A DNA stretch of 64,000 bases from Hirudinaria manillensis (taxonomy: Eukaryota > Annelida > Clitellata > Hirudinida > Hirudinidae). The notes under the pieces are model-generated. The model searched no databases and was not told the DNA's origin. It was given only the letters and a program-made list of their open reading frames with translations. This document shows positions 45,701 to 57,800 of this stretch, in pieces (positions within the stretch are counted from its first letter, which is position 1; every line of letters begins with the position of its first letter). Position numbers and translations under genes: made by a program. The stretch covers positions 247,501-311,500 of the forward strand of contig CM067537.1 of NCBI GenBank assembly GCA_034509925.1, written 5' to 3'.

Positions 45701-48293
45701 TCGTCTCTAAGAAATCATCTGAAATTCTGAGCCCTCGGAGTCTTCAAAACTCCTGGAAAGACAAAACGATTCACTTCAATCCACGAAAAATGATCGAAAC
45801 ATTTGATTGGTTGGTTGCCAATTAACATAAATTAATTAAACGAATGATTGACACTTGATTGACAGTATGGTAAGAGCACATAAAGTCCGTGCACCGATGG
45901 CTTCTTATCAGTACTTGTACAAGTACTGATAAGTCGGACTTTTGTTGAGTTTGAAGTAAGTACTTCTCAGAACGTTTCCAACATTTGTCAATTGACATCC
46001 ATCATCTTTAAGGTTACCTTAACCACAACTAAACCAAATAATAATAATCATCATCATCATCATCATCGCACTCACATCATTATCTCCAGATTCTTCTCCC
46101 ATTTTGTGCTCCGAGAAGAACAGTCTTCCGACTCTCGTCGATTCCGAACGACATCCGTACTTGACGAGGGTGAACCTCGGGGTCATCCAGGGCTGGTCCA
46201 CGACCTCGACCTTGCACTCCATCAACTGCAAGTGAACATCATCATCATCATCATCATCAACTGCAAGTGAACATCATCATCATCATCATCATCAACTGCA
46301 GGTGAACATCATCATCATCATCAACTGCAAGTGAACATCATCATCATCACCATCAACTGCAAGTGAACGACAACGTCATCGATATCAAGCAACGAATACA
46401 TCTCGGATTGCATTTTGTTGAAAACTATCAAAAATAAACACCAGCAACAAAAGCATCTGTTTACAATAAAACATGCAAATATCAATTGAATATAAAAATA
46501 ATGTTAAACAAACAAACAAACAAACAAATAAACAAACAAACAAACAAACAAACAAATAAACAAATAATAACAACAACATAGAATGTCAAACAGCAAACAT
46601 AAAAATAAGTCTGTTTGCACAAAAAGCAAGACAAACATCATTTGAAACTAACTAAATTTCAAGGCAAACACAAAACCAACAACCTTTGACGAAAACAAAC
46701 AAACGAACGATTTTTAATTTAAAAAATAAAACAAGAAATAAAAAAAATAAACAGCACGTCAACTGACGTCAAATCAAAACAAAAACGTCGAAGCAACCTC
46801 GTCCAGGTGATTGCTGGCACTACAGGTATCCAACGACTTCTTTTCCTCGCAAGACTTTGCTTTGAAGACCAGGGTCACGTAGTACTTTTGTCCTGCCACA
46901 ATCTGGAAATGGAAAGAAAAATAATTAAAAAATCAATTAATTCTGCATTATTGGCTTTTGGAATTTTTTAAAAATTACATCATTTTATGGTGTTTTTAGA
47001 AGTAATTAAAATGCATTATCGTCGGGTTGGGTTTGGTGCTTTGATGATTATTATGCGATGACGAGGAGGAAGAGGAAGTTGATTTCCATGAATAGAAAAG
47101 ATGGATTTTCAAAAGAAACATTTGCAACCATTTAGAAAACAATCGAATCAACAACAACAACAACAACAAGATCCTTCGTTCCACCTGCTTCTGGACTTTC
47201 TTGATTTCATGGACATCCAGCTGGTAGAAACCATTAGACATGGAATTCAGGGTCTCGGTGGCAAATGCCAGCGCCTCTTTGGCTTCTTCGGCGCTTCCCG
47301 GTTCCAATCCTCCGAGCAAATGTCTCTTCTGTCGAGCGACGTAGCGTGTCAACAGGCCGCAGTCGAACCACTGGATTTCCGCCGGTCCCGAGAAAGGACG
47401 ATAGGCCTTCACGTCGCACGTCTGGACCTGTTTTTGGGAGGACATGAACGTTAAAACGAGCGACGTGATTGGCTGGCATTCGTGAATATTAATTGGCATA
47501 ATTATTATTATTAGTTTGTGAACATTGTTCGAGTCTCGTTAAATGGAAGAATAAGATGTGTGAATGTAGAATAATGTTCTGCTAAAATATTCTTGCTTCT
47601 ATTAAATTTTACTCAAAAAATATGTTTTATGTAAGACTATCTCAACCATTTTTGATATTCATGAAGGAAGATTAAATGACTAAAAGGGTCGTTTGTAATT
47701 ATGATAATGATATCATCAAATGACTAAAAGGGTCGTCTGTAATTATGATAATGATGTCATCATATGAAGGTCACACCCGTTGAAATGCGCAGTTTGCTGG
47801 GTCCGGATTATCTTGGTTCTTCAAGCAGCTCGTGTGACCCAATTCGAGGGTCATGTTGTAGTTCATTCCATTGACGAGCTGCAGGTTCAAAATATTCAGG
47901 ATTAAAAGAGAAACCTTTTCAAGCCACAAAACAAAACAGTTTGGTCAAGAATAATAAATAATTTAAGATAAATCCAAACAAAGAAAGAACAAACTCGTAG
48001 GTAAAGTAAGTTTAATATATAGAAAAATCATAGCAATAAAAACACAAAATTCATTCCAATTCAACACAATGAAGACAATGAACCTGTTGTTTGGCTTTCA
48101 CCACCCTGATGAGACGAATGGTGTATAAGCTGTTCTGCATATTTTGAAGTTGTTCGACGACCTCTTTGACAGCTCGAGAGAACATCGAATCCTCATCATT
48201 AGTGGAAAGATCCACATCATTCCAACCTCCAATGAGTCCAAGTGAGCCAAAAGAAGCGCTCACAAACAGCAAACATATGATTAGAAACTTCAT
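42731..48293 (-). CDS. Cathepsin F-like cysteine protease with two N-terminal cystatin-like domains
   Basis: Fourteen exons on the minus strand: 48293-48084, 47878-47777, 47427-47185, 46902-46798, 46225-46076, 45370-45277, 45044-44931, 44800-44652, 44584-44488, 44163-44083, 43822-43703, 43247-43095, 43013-42943, 42805-42731; 587 residues. Signal peptide ([14 protein letters not shown]). First cystatin-like domain about 24-140 with QLVNG; second about 143-255 with a QIVAG loop and paired cysteines. I29 propeptide about 275-345 ([18 protein letters not shown]). Mature papain-fold domain from about 373 with Gln389, Cys395 (GSCGSCWAF), His530 ([10 protein letters not shown]) and Asn554 (IIKNSW), so catalytically complete. 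Cathepsin F is a lysosomal or secreted endopeptidase; cystatin-like prodomains may inhibit or target it. Introns carry ATC-rich repeats. Confidence 0.9.
45058..45270 (+). repeat. ATC-rich ~30-bp repeat in protease intron 6
   Basis: About seven copies of CAACACAGTTGGACAACATC followed by a variable ATC run, in the intron between exons 6 and 7. Confidence 0.85.
46205..46375 (+). repeat. ATC-rich ~30-bp repeat in protease intron 4
   Basis: About five copies of CAACTGCAAGTGAACATC plus ATC runs. The array begins inside the 5' end of exon 5: the first copy's CTGCAA supplies the splice acceptor (reverse TTGCAG) at 46226, so the acceptor is itself repeated several times upstream. Confidence 0.85.
46505..46575 (+). 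repeat. AAAC tetranucleotide run
   Basis: About 15 AAAC units with some AAAT, in protease intron 4. Confidence 0.85.
47674..47761 (+). repeat. Two tandem 44-bp units in protease intron 2
   Basis: Two direct copies, 47674-47717 and 47718-47761, differing at two positions; each begins AAATGACTAAAAGGGTCGT. Confidence 0.9.
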
Positions 48294-49894
48294 TTCTCCG
48301 ATTAATTAATCAAATCTTAACTTTCTTTGTAAGCAGAAATAGTTCCCGGAAAGTTGCCTTGAAATACTCTTCCTTAAATACCACTATCGGATCCAATCAT
48401 ATGACGCTGTAAACAAGAGTTAGTTGCCTGATCACTACCGACAGAGTTGGCTAATTATATTTTAGTACAATATATAAATTAGGTAAATTTAAGTTGAATT
48501 TGTGTTGAATTTGTTTTTAATAAAACCCGTTAAATATTTTCGAGAATAATCAATTTGAAGATTTGTATTAATTGGTCTGGATTATAAATATCTATTTATT
48601 TATTAAACCATGTTATTCGTTACCTTTCAAATAACAGAGCTCAAAGTTCAGCAGCAATTGGCCAAATGAAATGCAATTTTTCTCACCTTCCTTTTGAGAA
48701 CAACGATAGCTCTGGCCACTGCGTAATAAAGTGATGCGTCAATATCACATAACCGACCTTTTAGAATGTTATAACTTGTAAATTAGTTTAATTAGTTTTA
48801 AGAACTATAAACATTTTCTTTATTTCTTTTTTTTAAAGCAAAGCACATTGTTAATTAAGTACATTTACAAAAAGACAGATTTTATTAAGTAAATACTGTC
48901 CATCAATAATTTTTATTGCCTGAAAAAGTTTGTGGTACGATTTTTTTTTTATAAAAAAATCATGGCCATGATTTGCCATTCGACCTGGGACTTTTATTTA
49001 AATACTTTCCACAGGCCTTGTGATAAATGGAAGCTCGATCTTTCGACCCTCTCATTATTAATATTATTATTGATTTTCAATTACTATAGATGTGATACTC
49101 GAGTACCGATTACAGTTTCTTGTACACGTACTTGTACCTCCAGTACTTTCCACAAAAAGCAGGAAATGCCTTTGAAGAGCCAGAGATGAGACATTCTCGA
49201 TAGGACAGCAAATGGGGAACAATTAATAATTTATATTTAACTAAATAAAAAACATCGATCAAATTTAAAACTTTTTTCAATATTCCAAAGATAAAAGCCG
49301 TCGATACGTCATAGGCTGAATGTAAACAAAGTTTTAAAACAACAAGGATCGTATGTTTTCATTTAATTTCAAGAATCTATCCAGTTCAGTCCAATTCGTT
49401 CTAAACGATGCATTTTCACGTAACAATCTGCATGTTGTGTTTTCCTCTCATACTCTGGGGTCAGTCAATCACACTTTACTTTTTGGCAACTTATCCAAAA
49501 GTACTTTGAAATTATCTCAAAGAACTTATCCATGACATTCCATATCATTGTTTCGGCACGAACCTTAACTCCTTATTACTCAATATCCACTTGGGAAATT
49601 TGGAAGGCAATCAAATATGTCGATCCGTCATTTAAACGTGTTGAGGAACAGATATCACTTCAGCTATTGACTCTATATTGAACTGACAATAAAAACTCTG
49701 TAATAAGTAATATTAAATTAAAAAAGCCAACAATAAGAAGGACAGGCAGATTAATGAATGACTCGTGGACCGACCTTAAGGAAGCGCAAGCCTCCTTTGA
49801 CTCAAAGATATCAATTATTATAATATTTTTACCCTAACCCTAGCATTAAATAGAAAAATATTATAAAATAATTTAAAAAAAAACCTAATTGCAG
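48294..49894. other. Divergent spacer upstream of protease and lectin-like copy 2
   Basis: Between two divergent genes, so it should hold both promoters. One copy of a dispersed repeat lies at about 49730-49860. A possible short signal-peptide exon for the lectin-like gene is at 49432-49459. Nothing else recognised. Confidence 0.5.
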
Positions 49895-52282
49895 TTGTCG
49901 ACGGCGTGAATTTGGTAATCGGTGAAATTTATTCTTGCGAAGCAAAGGCCCCTCAAGAATTTTACGACGGAGACCATAGCGGAATGTCACACATTACGCA
50001 TACCTGTAAGAAATCGGATCTATCGATCACATTGAACACCAATTATTACGTCACCCACGTCATACTCTATGGTGTCGAAGGTCGGATATTAAATTAAAAA
50101 GAAATTAATCTTTGCAATAATTTTTATTATTTTATTTATTGTTTTGAAAGACATGCTTCGTAGCATTAATTTTGCTTGGCAAACTGTTCATGGAAAGATA
50201 ATTTTACATTCGTTCGAGAGATAATAATTTGAGTTTTTACTTTATCTTTAATTCTTTTTATTATTATTTTATCTTTAATTTGTAATTTGTAATCAAAAGT
50301 GATTGTCGTTTGATTTTCCAAAGGAAATAAGGACAGCCAATTAGATTTCTTTAACGTTCAAATAGAAGACCAAGGACGAGGGAGCGATAATTGTGGAATG
50401 TACCTTGGAAAGACGAAAGTCCAAGGAACAGAACTTCAAATGAGACTCAATTGTAAACCGAGGACTAGGAAAGCATTTTTCGTTCAAATATATTTTAATC
50501 CCGAAGCAGAAATTTATTTGTCAGAAGTCGAGATCCACTCTATCGGTAAGAATTAAATGAATAAAATATTTAATACTAAAATAGTTAATTACTTTTTGTG
50601 ATTTAAAATTAAATTAATTTAATTAAATGGAATTAAACATGCTTTTATTATAACATACGATAAATTGGTACCGTAATATACCATAATAATAGCTTTAACG
50701 GATTTAAATTATCAAAATACAACACTGATAACTTTTGATACTATATTCATTGTTGCATTTGTGGTCATTTTGCCCCTTCTGCACCACGTGACTCGAAGCA
50801 GTTGGTGGGGATGTTCTTGTTTATTTGATTTGTTTTTTTGAGTAGATTTGAGTGGATTTATTAATCAGAAAGAGGAAGCCAACAATAAGAAGGATCAAAG
50901 GCAGATTAATGAATGACTCGTGGACCGACCTTAAGGAAGCGCAAGCCTCCTTTGGCCCAAAGATATCAATTATTATAATATTTTTTACCCTAACCCTAGC
51001 ACTAAATAGAAAAATATATGATATTAATAAGAAAAATACCGAAATAATAAAAAATATTTCTTATTTCATTATTCATTAACTTATTTTCCAGGAACCCAGT
51101 ACTTGAACATTCCTCTGATATACCGTGGTTGTTACGAAATCTCGGAACCAATTCGCAAACAAGCCAAAGATTGGGAACGCTGCCTGACAATATGTCGCGA
51201 TTTGAATCTTTTGTTGACAGCTTTGAAAGTTATTCCATCCAATTTATTGTCTTTTAATATTAATTTGATATTAATTAATTAATTAAAAATCAAAAACTTA
51301 AATACATAAATAATACATACACATAAAGCATATTTTATATTTATGTTTAATATTTATATAGGACCTTATTTTCATAAATATATAATAATATATATAATAA
51401 TAAATATATAATATATTATATTATTAATTTATAAATCCTAATGTTCACGAATGAACATATAAAATATTATAAATAATATCTTGAACGTCAACCCTGGAAA
51501 CCGAAAGTTGAACTTAAAATTCCGACAGGGAGATACTTGTGGATGCGTTCATGACATTTCGAAAATCACTGAAGTTCCGGGAAGCCATTGTAACAAAAAG
51601 TGTAAAGATGGCGTCAGAAATTGTGGAGGGAAAGATGCTTATTCGGTTTATTTGAGTTCGTATTTTCCATTATAAGCATACTTAAATAAATTATCGGTTA
51701 ATTAATAAATTAAAATTAATAAATCGACATTTAATCAAATTCAATGATAAAAGAAGAAATCCATTTCTTATTAACTCAGGTTACGTACCATTGCCTTATG
51801 CAAAGGCATGCGTCCGTTACGATCAAGATATTCCTGATTATAGTTACATGACCTTGGCAAGTTGCTTGGAACGTTGCGTGGATTATGAATTGGCATCTTT
51901 GAGGGTATAAAAATAATTCTACATCTACCAATTTACACAATTGCTACAACAATAGCTATGATGATGATGATGATGACGACGATGATGATGATGGTTTTAA
52001 TATAATGTTATTAATATCAATATAATAATATCGATAATAACAAAGGAGCTGTGTGATTCATTTCAGACGGAAACCAAGTGCAAGTGTTTGGACACTGACA
52101 CCGAATTGAGTAATTTAATGGAGGCCGATTGGCCGGAAGGAAATGATTTGGAAAAGTGCAGAGGGAAATGTCCAGACGATCCTGACATGTTTTGTGCTGT
52201 ACACGGATATATTACAGTATACTCGAGTATTTTCATTTCAATCTTGTCATACGTAGTAGCCGTCGATGTAATTTCATTTACA

Positions 52283-52330
<48 letters not shown>

Positions 52331-52971
52331 TTGTAAATTAAATTAACTCGTAAGCCTGCAGATACAGACACAACAGCAGTCAACGTGCTCAGATGAGTTG
52401 CAATGAATTACTTCACTGCAAAGATGGATACGACATGCACGGAATTTGCAAGGGTGGCTGCCAGGAAGGATATTTTGGGGAGCACTGCCTCGAACGAGGT
52501 TATTGGGTGCAATCAGGGGTTATATATTATATATAAATATAAATATATATATAGGTATATGTTGTAATATATACTTATAATGCTTATTTATCACCTATTA
52601 CTATTTTAGGTCAAGGCAATTATTTTATTGGTCAGAAATATTTGTACATTTCACCATATCCTAATATTATTTGATAGTCTACCATTTTCATCAGCGATAA
52701 ATATAATAATAATAATAATAATAATAATAGCAATTATTAATAATAATAATAGCAATTATTATTATTATTATTGTATTTAACGCTTATTATTTATTACTTA
52801 ATCAGTTACGGACATATGCGATTTTGACCCATGCCACATGAAAAACTCATATTGTAAATCTTTGAACGAAACTTACGATTGTTTATGTCTCGAAGGATTT
52901 GCAATGATCAACTATACTTGTAAAGGTGAAGAGGTTTAGCTGATTACTTTTAATCAACCATTACTCTAGGC

Positions 52972-53065
<94 letters not shown>

Positions 53066-53082
53066 TAATAATAATAATAATG

Positions 53083-53137
<55 letters not shown>

Positions 53138-53764
53138 TAATAATAATAATAATGATATATCGTAATTATAGCTTGCGCTTCCTTAAGACCGACCCTATGA
53201 GTTTATTTTGTATTTTAAGTTTCATTTTTTTCGTTTGTGTACATAACTGTTTGTTCAATAAACTCATAAACAAAAAAAAAATAAAAATAAAAAATAATGT
53301 AAATAACATATTAATTATTATAATATTTACATTAAATAATGAACACAATTATACTACTGTTAATAATATATATAAATATTAATATAATAAATAATAAATA
53401 ATTATTATTAATATAATAAATAATAATAATAATTAATATAATATAATAACTTATTAATTATTAATATTTTATAATATTCATGTATTTCCACTAAGCCATC
53501 GAATCTGCATTATTGAATATCCTGGTGATGCTTGTGGTCACCATGTGCATGCTTATGCTCTTTGTGGCCTTCTTCCTGTCAGTTGGATTCTCATATGATT
53601 CTAATTCATTTCTAATTCATTTTTAATTCATTTTTAATTCATTTATAAAATTAATTAATTAATATTGTTAAATTAAATGATTAATATTTATTTTGTTAAT
53701 TAATAAATTTAATTATAATTTCCTTTTCCTTTTTTTCAGTTGCATGTCAATGCTTCAGAAGTGA
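49432..53764 (+). CDS. FTP-WSC-WSC-EGF-EGF type I membrane protein, copy 2
   Basis: Certain exons: 49895-50080, 50324-50545, 51092-51228, 51529-51655, 51780-51904, 52067-52226, 52355-52498, 52806-52925, 53496-53577, 53740-53764 (443 codons). A tentative first exon 49432-49459 (MLCFPLILWG, ends G|GTCAGT, phase 1) would supply a very short signal sequence; low confidence. Order: FTP/F5-8C-like domain ending LSEVEIHSIG, two WSC domains, EGF-like module ending HCLERG, EGF module with CLCLEGF, TM helix rich in Met/Val/Leu, and a tail of only about six residues. The acceptor of exon 52355 is set by phase: the more obvious CAG at 52362 would run into stops. Splice phases equal those of copies 1 and 3. 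Confidence 0.82.
49730..49860 (+). repeat. Dispersed repeat element, copy (lectin-like gene 2 upstream)
   Basis: Shares with 50870-51010 about 130 bp including GACCGACCTTAAGGAAGCGC and a following short CCCTAACCCTAG telomere-like motif. Related cores lie at 252-368 (+) and 53165-53290 (-). Confidence 0.75.
50870..51010 (+). repeat. Dispersed repeat element, copy (intron of lectin-like gene 2)
   Basis: Near-identical to 49730-49860, in the intron before the first WSC exon, about 1.1 kb downstream in the same orientation. Confidence 0.75.
52975..53155. repeat. AAT trinucleotide array
   Basis: About 60 AAT units with a few GAT variants in the intron before the TM exon of lectin-like gene 2. 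It directly abuts the minus-strand copy of the dispersed element at 53165. Confidence 0.9.
53165..53290 (-). repeat. Dispersed repeat element, inverted copy
   Basis: Reverse complement matches 252-368 over about 100 bp, including GAGTTTATT, ACTTAAAATACAAAATAAAC and CTTAAGGAAGCGC. In its own orientation it is followed by an ATT array, as expected for a non-LTR-type element with a microsatellite tail (inference). Confidence 0.75.
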
Positions 53765-54415
53765 TGCTGACATTTGAAATTCTTTATTTTCAAATACTTT
53801 CAGTCTTTATTTTGTTTATTTTGTCTCTGAATGAGATTTATTATTCAATTGGAATAAAAATATAATAATCTTTTAATATTATTTGATTGAATATTATTTA
53901 TTTACTAATAATTTTTAATAACGTTTATTTCTAGTGAAATATATTAGAATTCAAATAAGACATTCGCCTGTCATAGTTTGATGATACCAAAGGATATAAA
54001 AAGATTAATTTCAGATTTTAAAGTATAAAACTGTAAAATAATCGGTGAATTGCGATTTATTAGAAAAGTTGTGATCAATTGGTTTGTAAACAAATGAACG
54101 AAACATTAATAAATATTTAACGAGGCACGTTATTTTAGCACACATTTTACAAGCAATTAAAGATGATTACAAAGGAATAAAAATGTTTAACCAGTTAACT
54201 AATTAGCAAATAAAATAAAATAAACTTTATTCGATGTCTTTTGAAACTCGATGACGTAACAAACATTTGTAAACAATTTTGACAGGAAACGAATCATAAA
54301 TTAAGACTTGGATTCACGACAACACAACATCACAACATCACAACATCACAACATCATCAAAATATCATAATAACATCATCACACACAACGACACAACGTT
54401 GCCAATGATGCCGGG

Positions 54416-54535
54416 ATGTTGAGATCACTTTGTACAATCCTTCTTTCCATCGGCACTTTTGGAAAAAATGGAGGTTTTTTTTTTAAATTTTTTGTTGAAA
54501 TTAATAAAATAAAATCTAATAATAATAATAACAAC

Positions 54536-54568
<33 letters not shown>

Positions 54569-54738
54569 TAATAACAATAACAACAATAATAATAATAATA
54601 ATAATATTAATAATTCAATGTTGTTATAGTGCTAGGGCCATGATTAGAATTAGGGGTTATTATTATTGCAGTTGGCATTATTATTATAACAAGGTATATT
54701 ATTATTATAGTTATCATTATTATTATTATTATTATTAC

Positions 54739-54769
<31 letters not shown>

Positions 54770-54776
54770 GTTATTA

Positions 54777-54832
<56 letters not shown>

Positions 54833-57800
54833 CCTTGTTATATAATGTCGTAATAATCGTGTAACAGCAATCAACGTGGCTCTGCACAAAAATGGAACCT
54901 TCTGCTCTAAAACTGCTCTTCCTGAAAGTTTATTTGACGGATCAGTGACGGATGTCGTCAGTTTGAAAGGTCATTGCACTGACAAGTCCAACCTTGACAT
55001 TCATTTCGGGACGTCAAGTCACGTCAGCTTCGTTGTCATCCATACAGGAAATGGTTTCATATTGGAATTGCTTTCGACTTTTGGCCATTTTATTTATTTA
55101 TTTGAAATTAATTGTTTGCATAAGTTGTACTATAACTTGTATAACTTGTATCACTTGTATAACTTGTATAATTTGTATAACTTGTATAATTTGTATAACT
55201 TGTATAATTTGTATCACTTGTATAACTTGTATAATTTGTATAACTTGTATAATTTGTATAACTTGTATAATTTGTATAACTTGTATAATTTGTATAACTT
55301 GTATAATTTGTACAACTTGTATAACTTGTATAATTTGTTTACTTTGTTAATCGTTCATCGACGAAGCTTGTTTATCCCGAATTTCAAGTAAGTCAAATTT
55401 TTAAAAATTAAAATTAATATTTATTTCGGTTAACCATATTTTGAATGATTTTAAAGACAAATTTAAATATATTTTGTTTTATAAAATAAGTAGATTTATT
55501 TTAATTTTCAGTTAATATTTCAACTATTTTAACAAATAGTTTTTAAATAATTTTGATTCAAAAACCGATGCCTTTCTGGAAATACCGAACGATTTGGAAA
55601 ACAAAAAATTCTCTTCAGATGACGAAGCACAGGAAGAATTAGATTTCTTTCGAGTTTACAGACTCAATGCCATCAATTCATCGACGGTCGACCTTTGTGC
55701 CGAGTATCCTTACGTGGCTCACGGCAGAAAGTTTCTCAGGGTCAACTGCCAATTCACACTCAAGAAGTATTTTGGAGTGAAACTCGAATCTTCCAAGAAC
55801 GTTGGCCTGAGTTTGGCAGAAATAGAAGTTCATTCTCTGGGTAGGCTTCGAATTGGTCCGTCGTTTTGGTCCTTGTCACATAGCTACTTATATAGCGCTC
55901 CATTTTATATTAATTCACGAAAAAAGAGTGAATTAAAAATTTAAATGAAGTCAAAATATGAACATAAGCAATGTATCGTTGAAATGTAAATAAATTCTAA
56001 AATGCTCGCATATCAGCACATTCTGACCAAGTTAAGGTTGAATTCCTGTATCGTGGTTGCTTCAAAGATCTTCAGACTTCTTTGCCTGAACTACTTTGCC
56101 AAGATGGAGGTTGTACTACGAGTTCAGAATGTATCTTCACAGGGTTACAAGTAAAAACAATTTATTTAAATTTAATCTGTTTAAATATTAATTATTATAA
56201 TTATATAATTTAATTGTTTAAACCTAATTTTGGAAATTGTCTTCTTTTGCCAGAAAAATAAATGCGTTTGCATCTGCCAACCATCTTCTTGGATGGAAAG
56301 ATCGATGAAGGAATGCAGCTCCAGGTGCATGGATGGAACGACAGTCTGTGGAGGAATAGAGAGCTATTCCGTGTACTTGAGTAAGTGACCCGAAAGTAGT
56401 TTGACCTATCAATAGGGCAAAGGTCAGACTACCTTCAGACTCTGTTTTGTTTGCAATCAATTAATTGTTGCATTTAATAATTATTATTTAAAGTTATTTC
56501 CTAATAATAATAATAATAATAATAAATAATAATTAATAATAATAATAATCATCCGTTCTAGTGGCAGTTCCTCTACCCAGCTTCAAAGGATGTTACAAAA
56601 TTTCCGAAGAATACGAAAAACAATCCCTTTCGCCTCAAAAATTTGGCAAAATATCCATAGCCGATTGTCTGCTTTATTGTGATCATAAAAGATTCATGCT
56701 GTTCCATGTAAGTAATTTTTCCCAATCATTTTCGTGGCCATTTTGAATATTTATCGTTGCTTTTCTCGATAAATTTCAGTAAAAAAAAATTTTTTTTTAT
56801 TTCGCGCTAGAAAAATGAAGGATATTGTTCATGCGAGGATGATATCGAAGGCCGTCTTTTGTCAGATGCAAATGTTCGGTTTTGCACCGTGGATTGTAAA
56901 CAAGTTGAGGGTGAATGTACTGAAAGACTCCATGCATCTGTTTATACAAGTACAAACATTTAGTCTATTTTATGATTATAATGAATACCTATTGAGAAAT
57001 CAGTCAATTTCATTTGCATAAAGCTTAAATAAACTAATAACATGAGAAATTGAATTTATTATTTATTTAATTAACTTAATAATTTATTTTATTTATTTTG
57101 TTGCACAATAACCAATAATGTTTTTTTTAACTTCTTAAATAACTTTGTAAAATCAGCTTGTAAAGGTGGATTGAAAACAATGGACGTGAATTGTTCTGAA
57201 TTATTCCATTGTGAAGGATCGTACGATGAATATGGCACCTGTCCACACGGGTGCAGGCCTGGATATTTTGGGGATCATTGTCTTGGGAGAGGTTCATCCT
57301 CTTAATCGAATAATATTATAATATTAATATTAACATTAATAATACAAGATAATTATTAATTACGTAAATTATTCTTAAGGAAAATAAACTGTTAATAATA
57401 ATAATAATATATTAAATCAAAATTAATAAACCAAATGAGAATATAGCCATGGAAATGTACACAACAATTCTTGCCATCCAGTGGTCTCGCACTGGTGTGA
57501 CCTTGAACCTTGCGACAACTTGACCTCAACTTGTAGAAATTTGAATGATTCATTCATCTGCGATTGTTTTCCTGGATATGTAAATGATGAAGGTGATTTA
57601 TGTAGAGGTAAACACTGTTGATGATGTTTGTGATGACGACGACGACGATGATAATGGTGGCTACGTTAATTAAGCTAAGAATTAATTGAGAAAATACAAA
57701 AAAAATTAAATTTATCTCTAAATAGCTAAATACTCAAAAATTACATATGAATTTACACGTAATATGTGACATATTATATGCATCTTATATTGCTCCATAT

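Noticed and set aside
45728-45760. Possible tiny extra exon between cystatin and propeptide parts of the protease
   Set aside because: Its frame does not fit; exons 46076-46225 and 45277-45370 join directly in phase 0.
49353-49535. 60-residue frame proposed as first exon of lectin-like copy 2
   Set aside because: No signal peptide, no donor in the needed phase; the short frame at 49432 fits phase better but remains tentative.
54876-55391. A 171-residue open frame with LYN repeats after the FTP-like exon of copy 3
   Set aside because: The first part is a real exon ending at 55053; the LYN part is a 9-bp minisatellite in the intron. The next FTP exon (55619) joins in the right phase at 55053.
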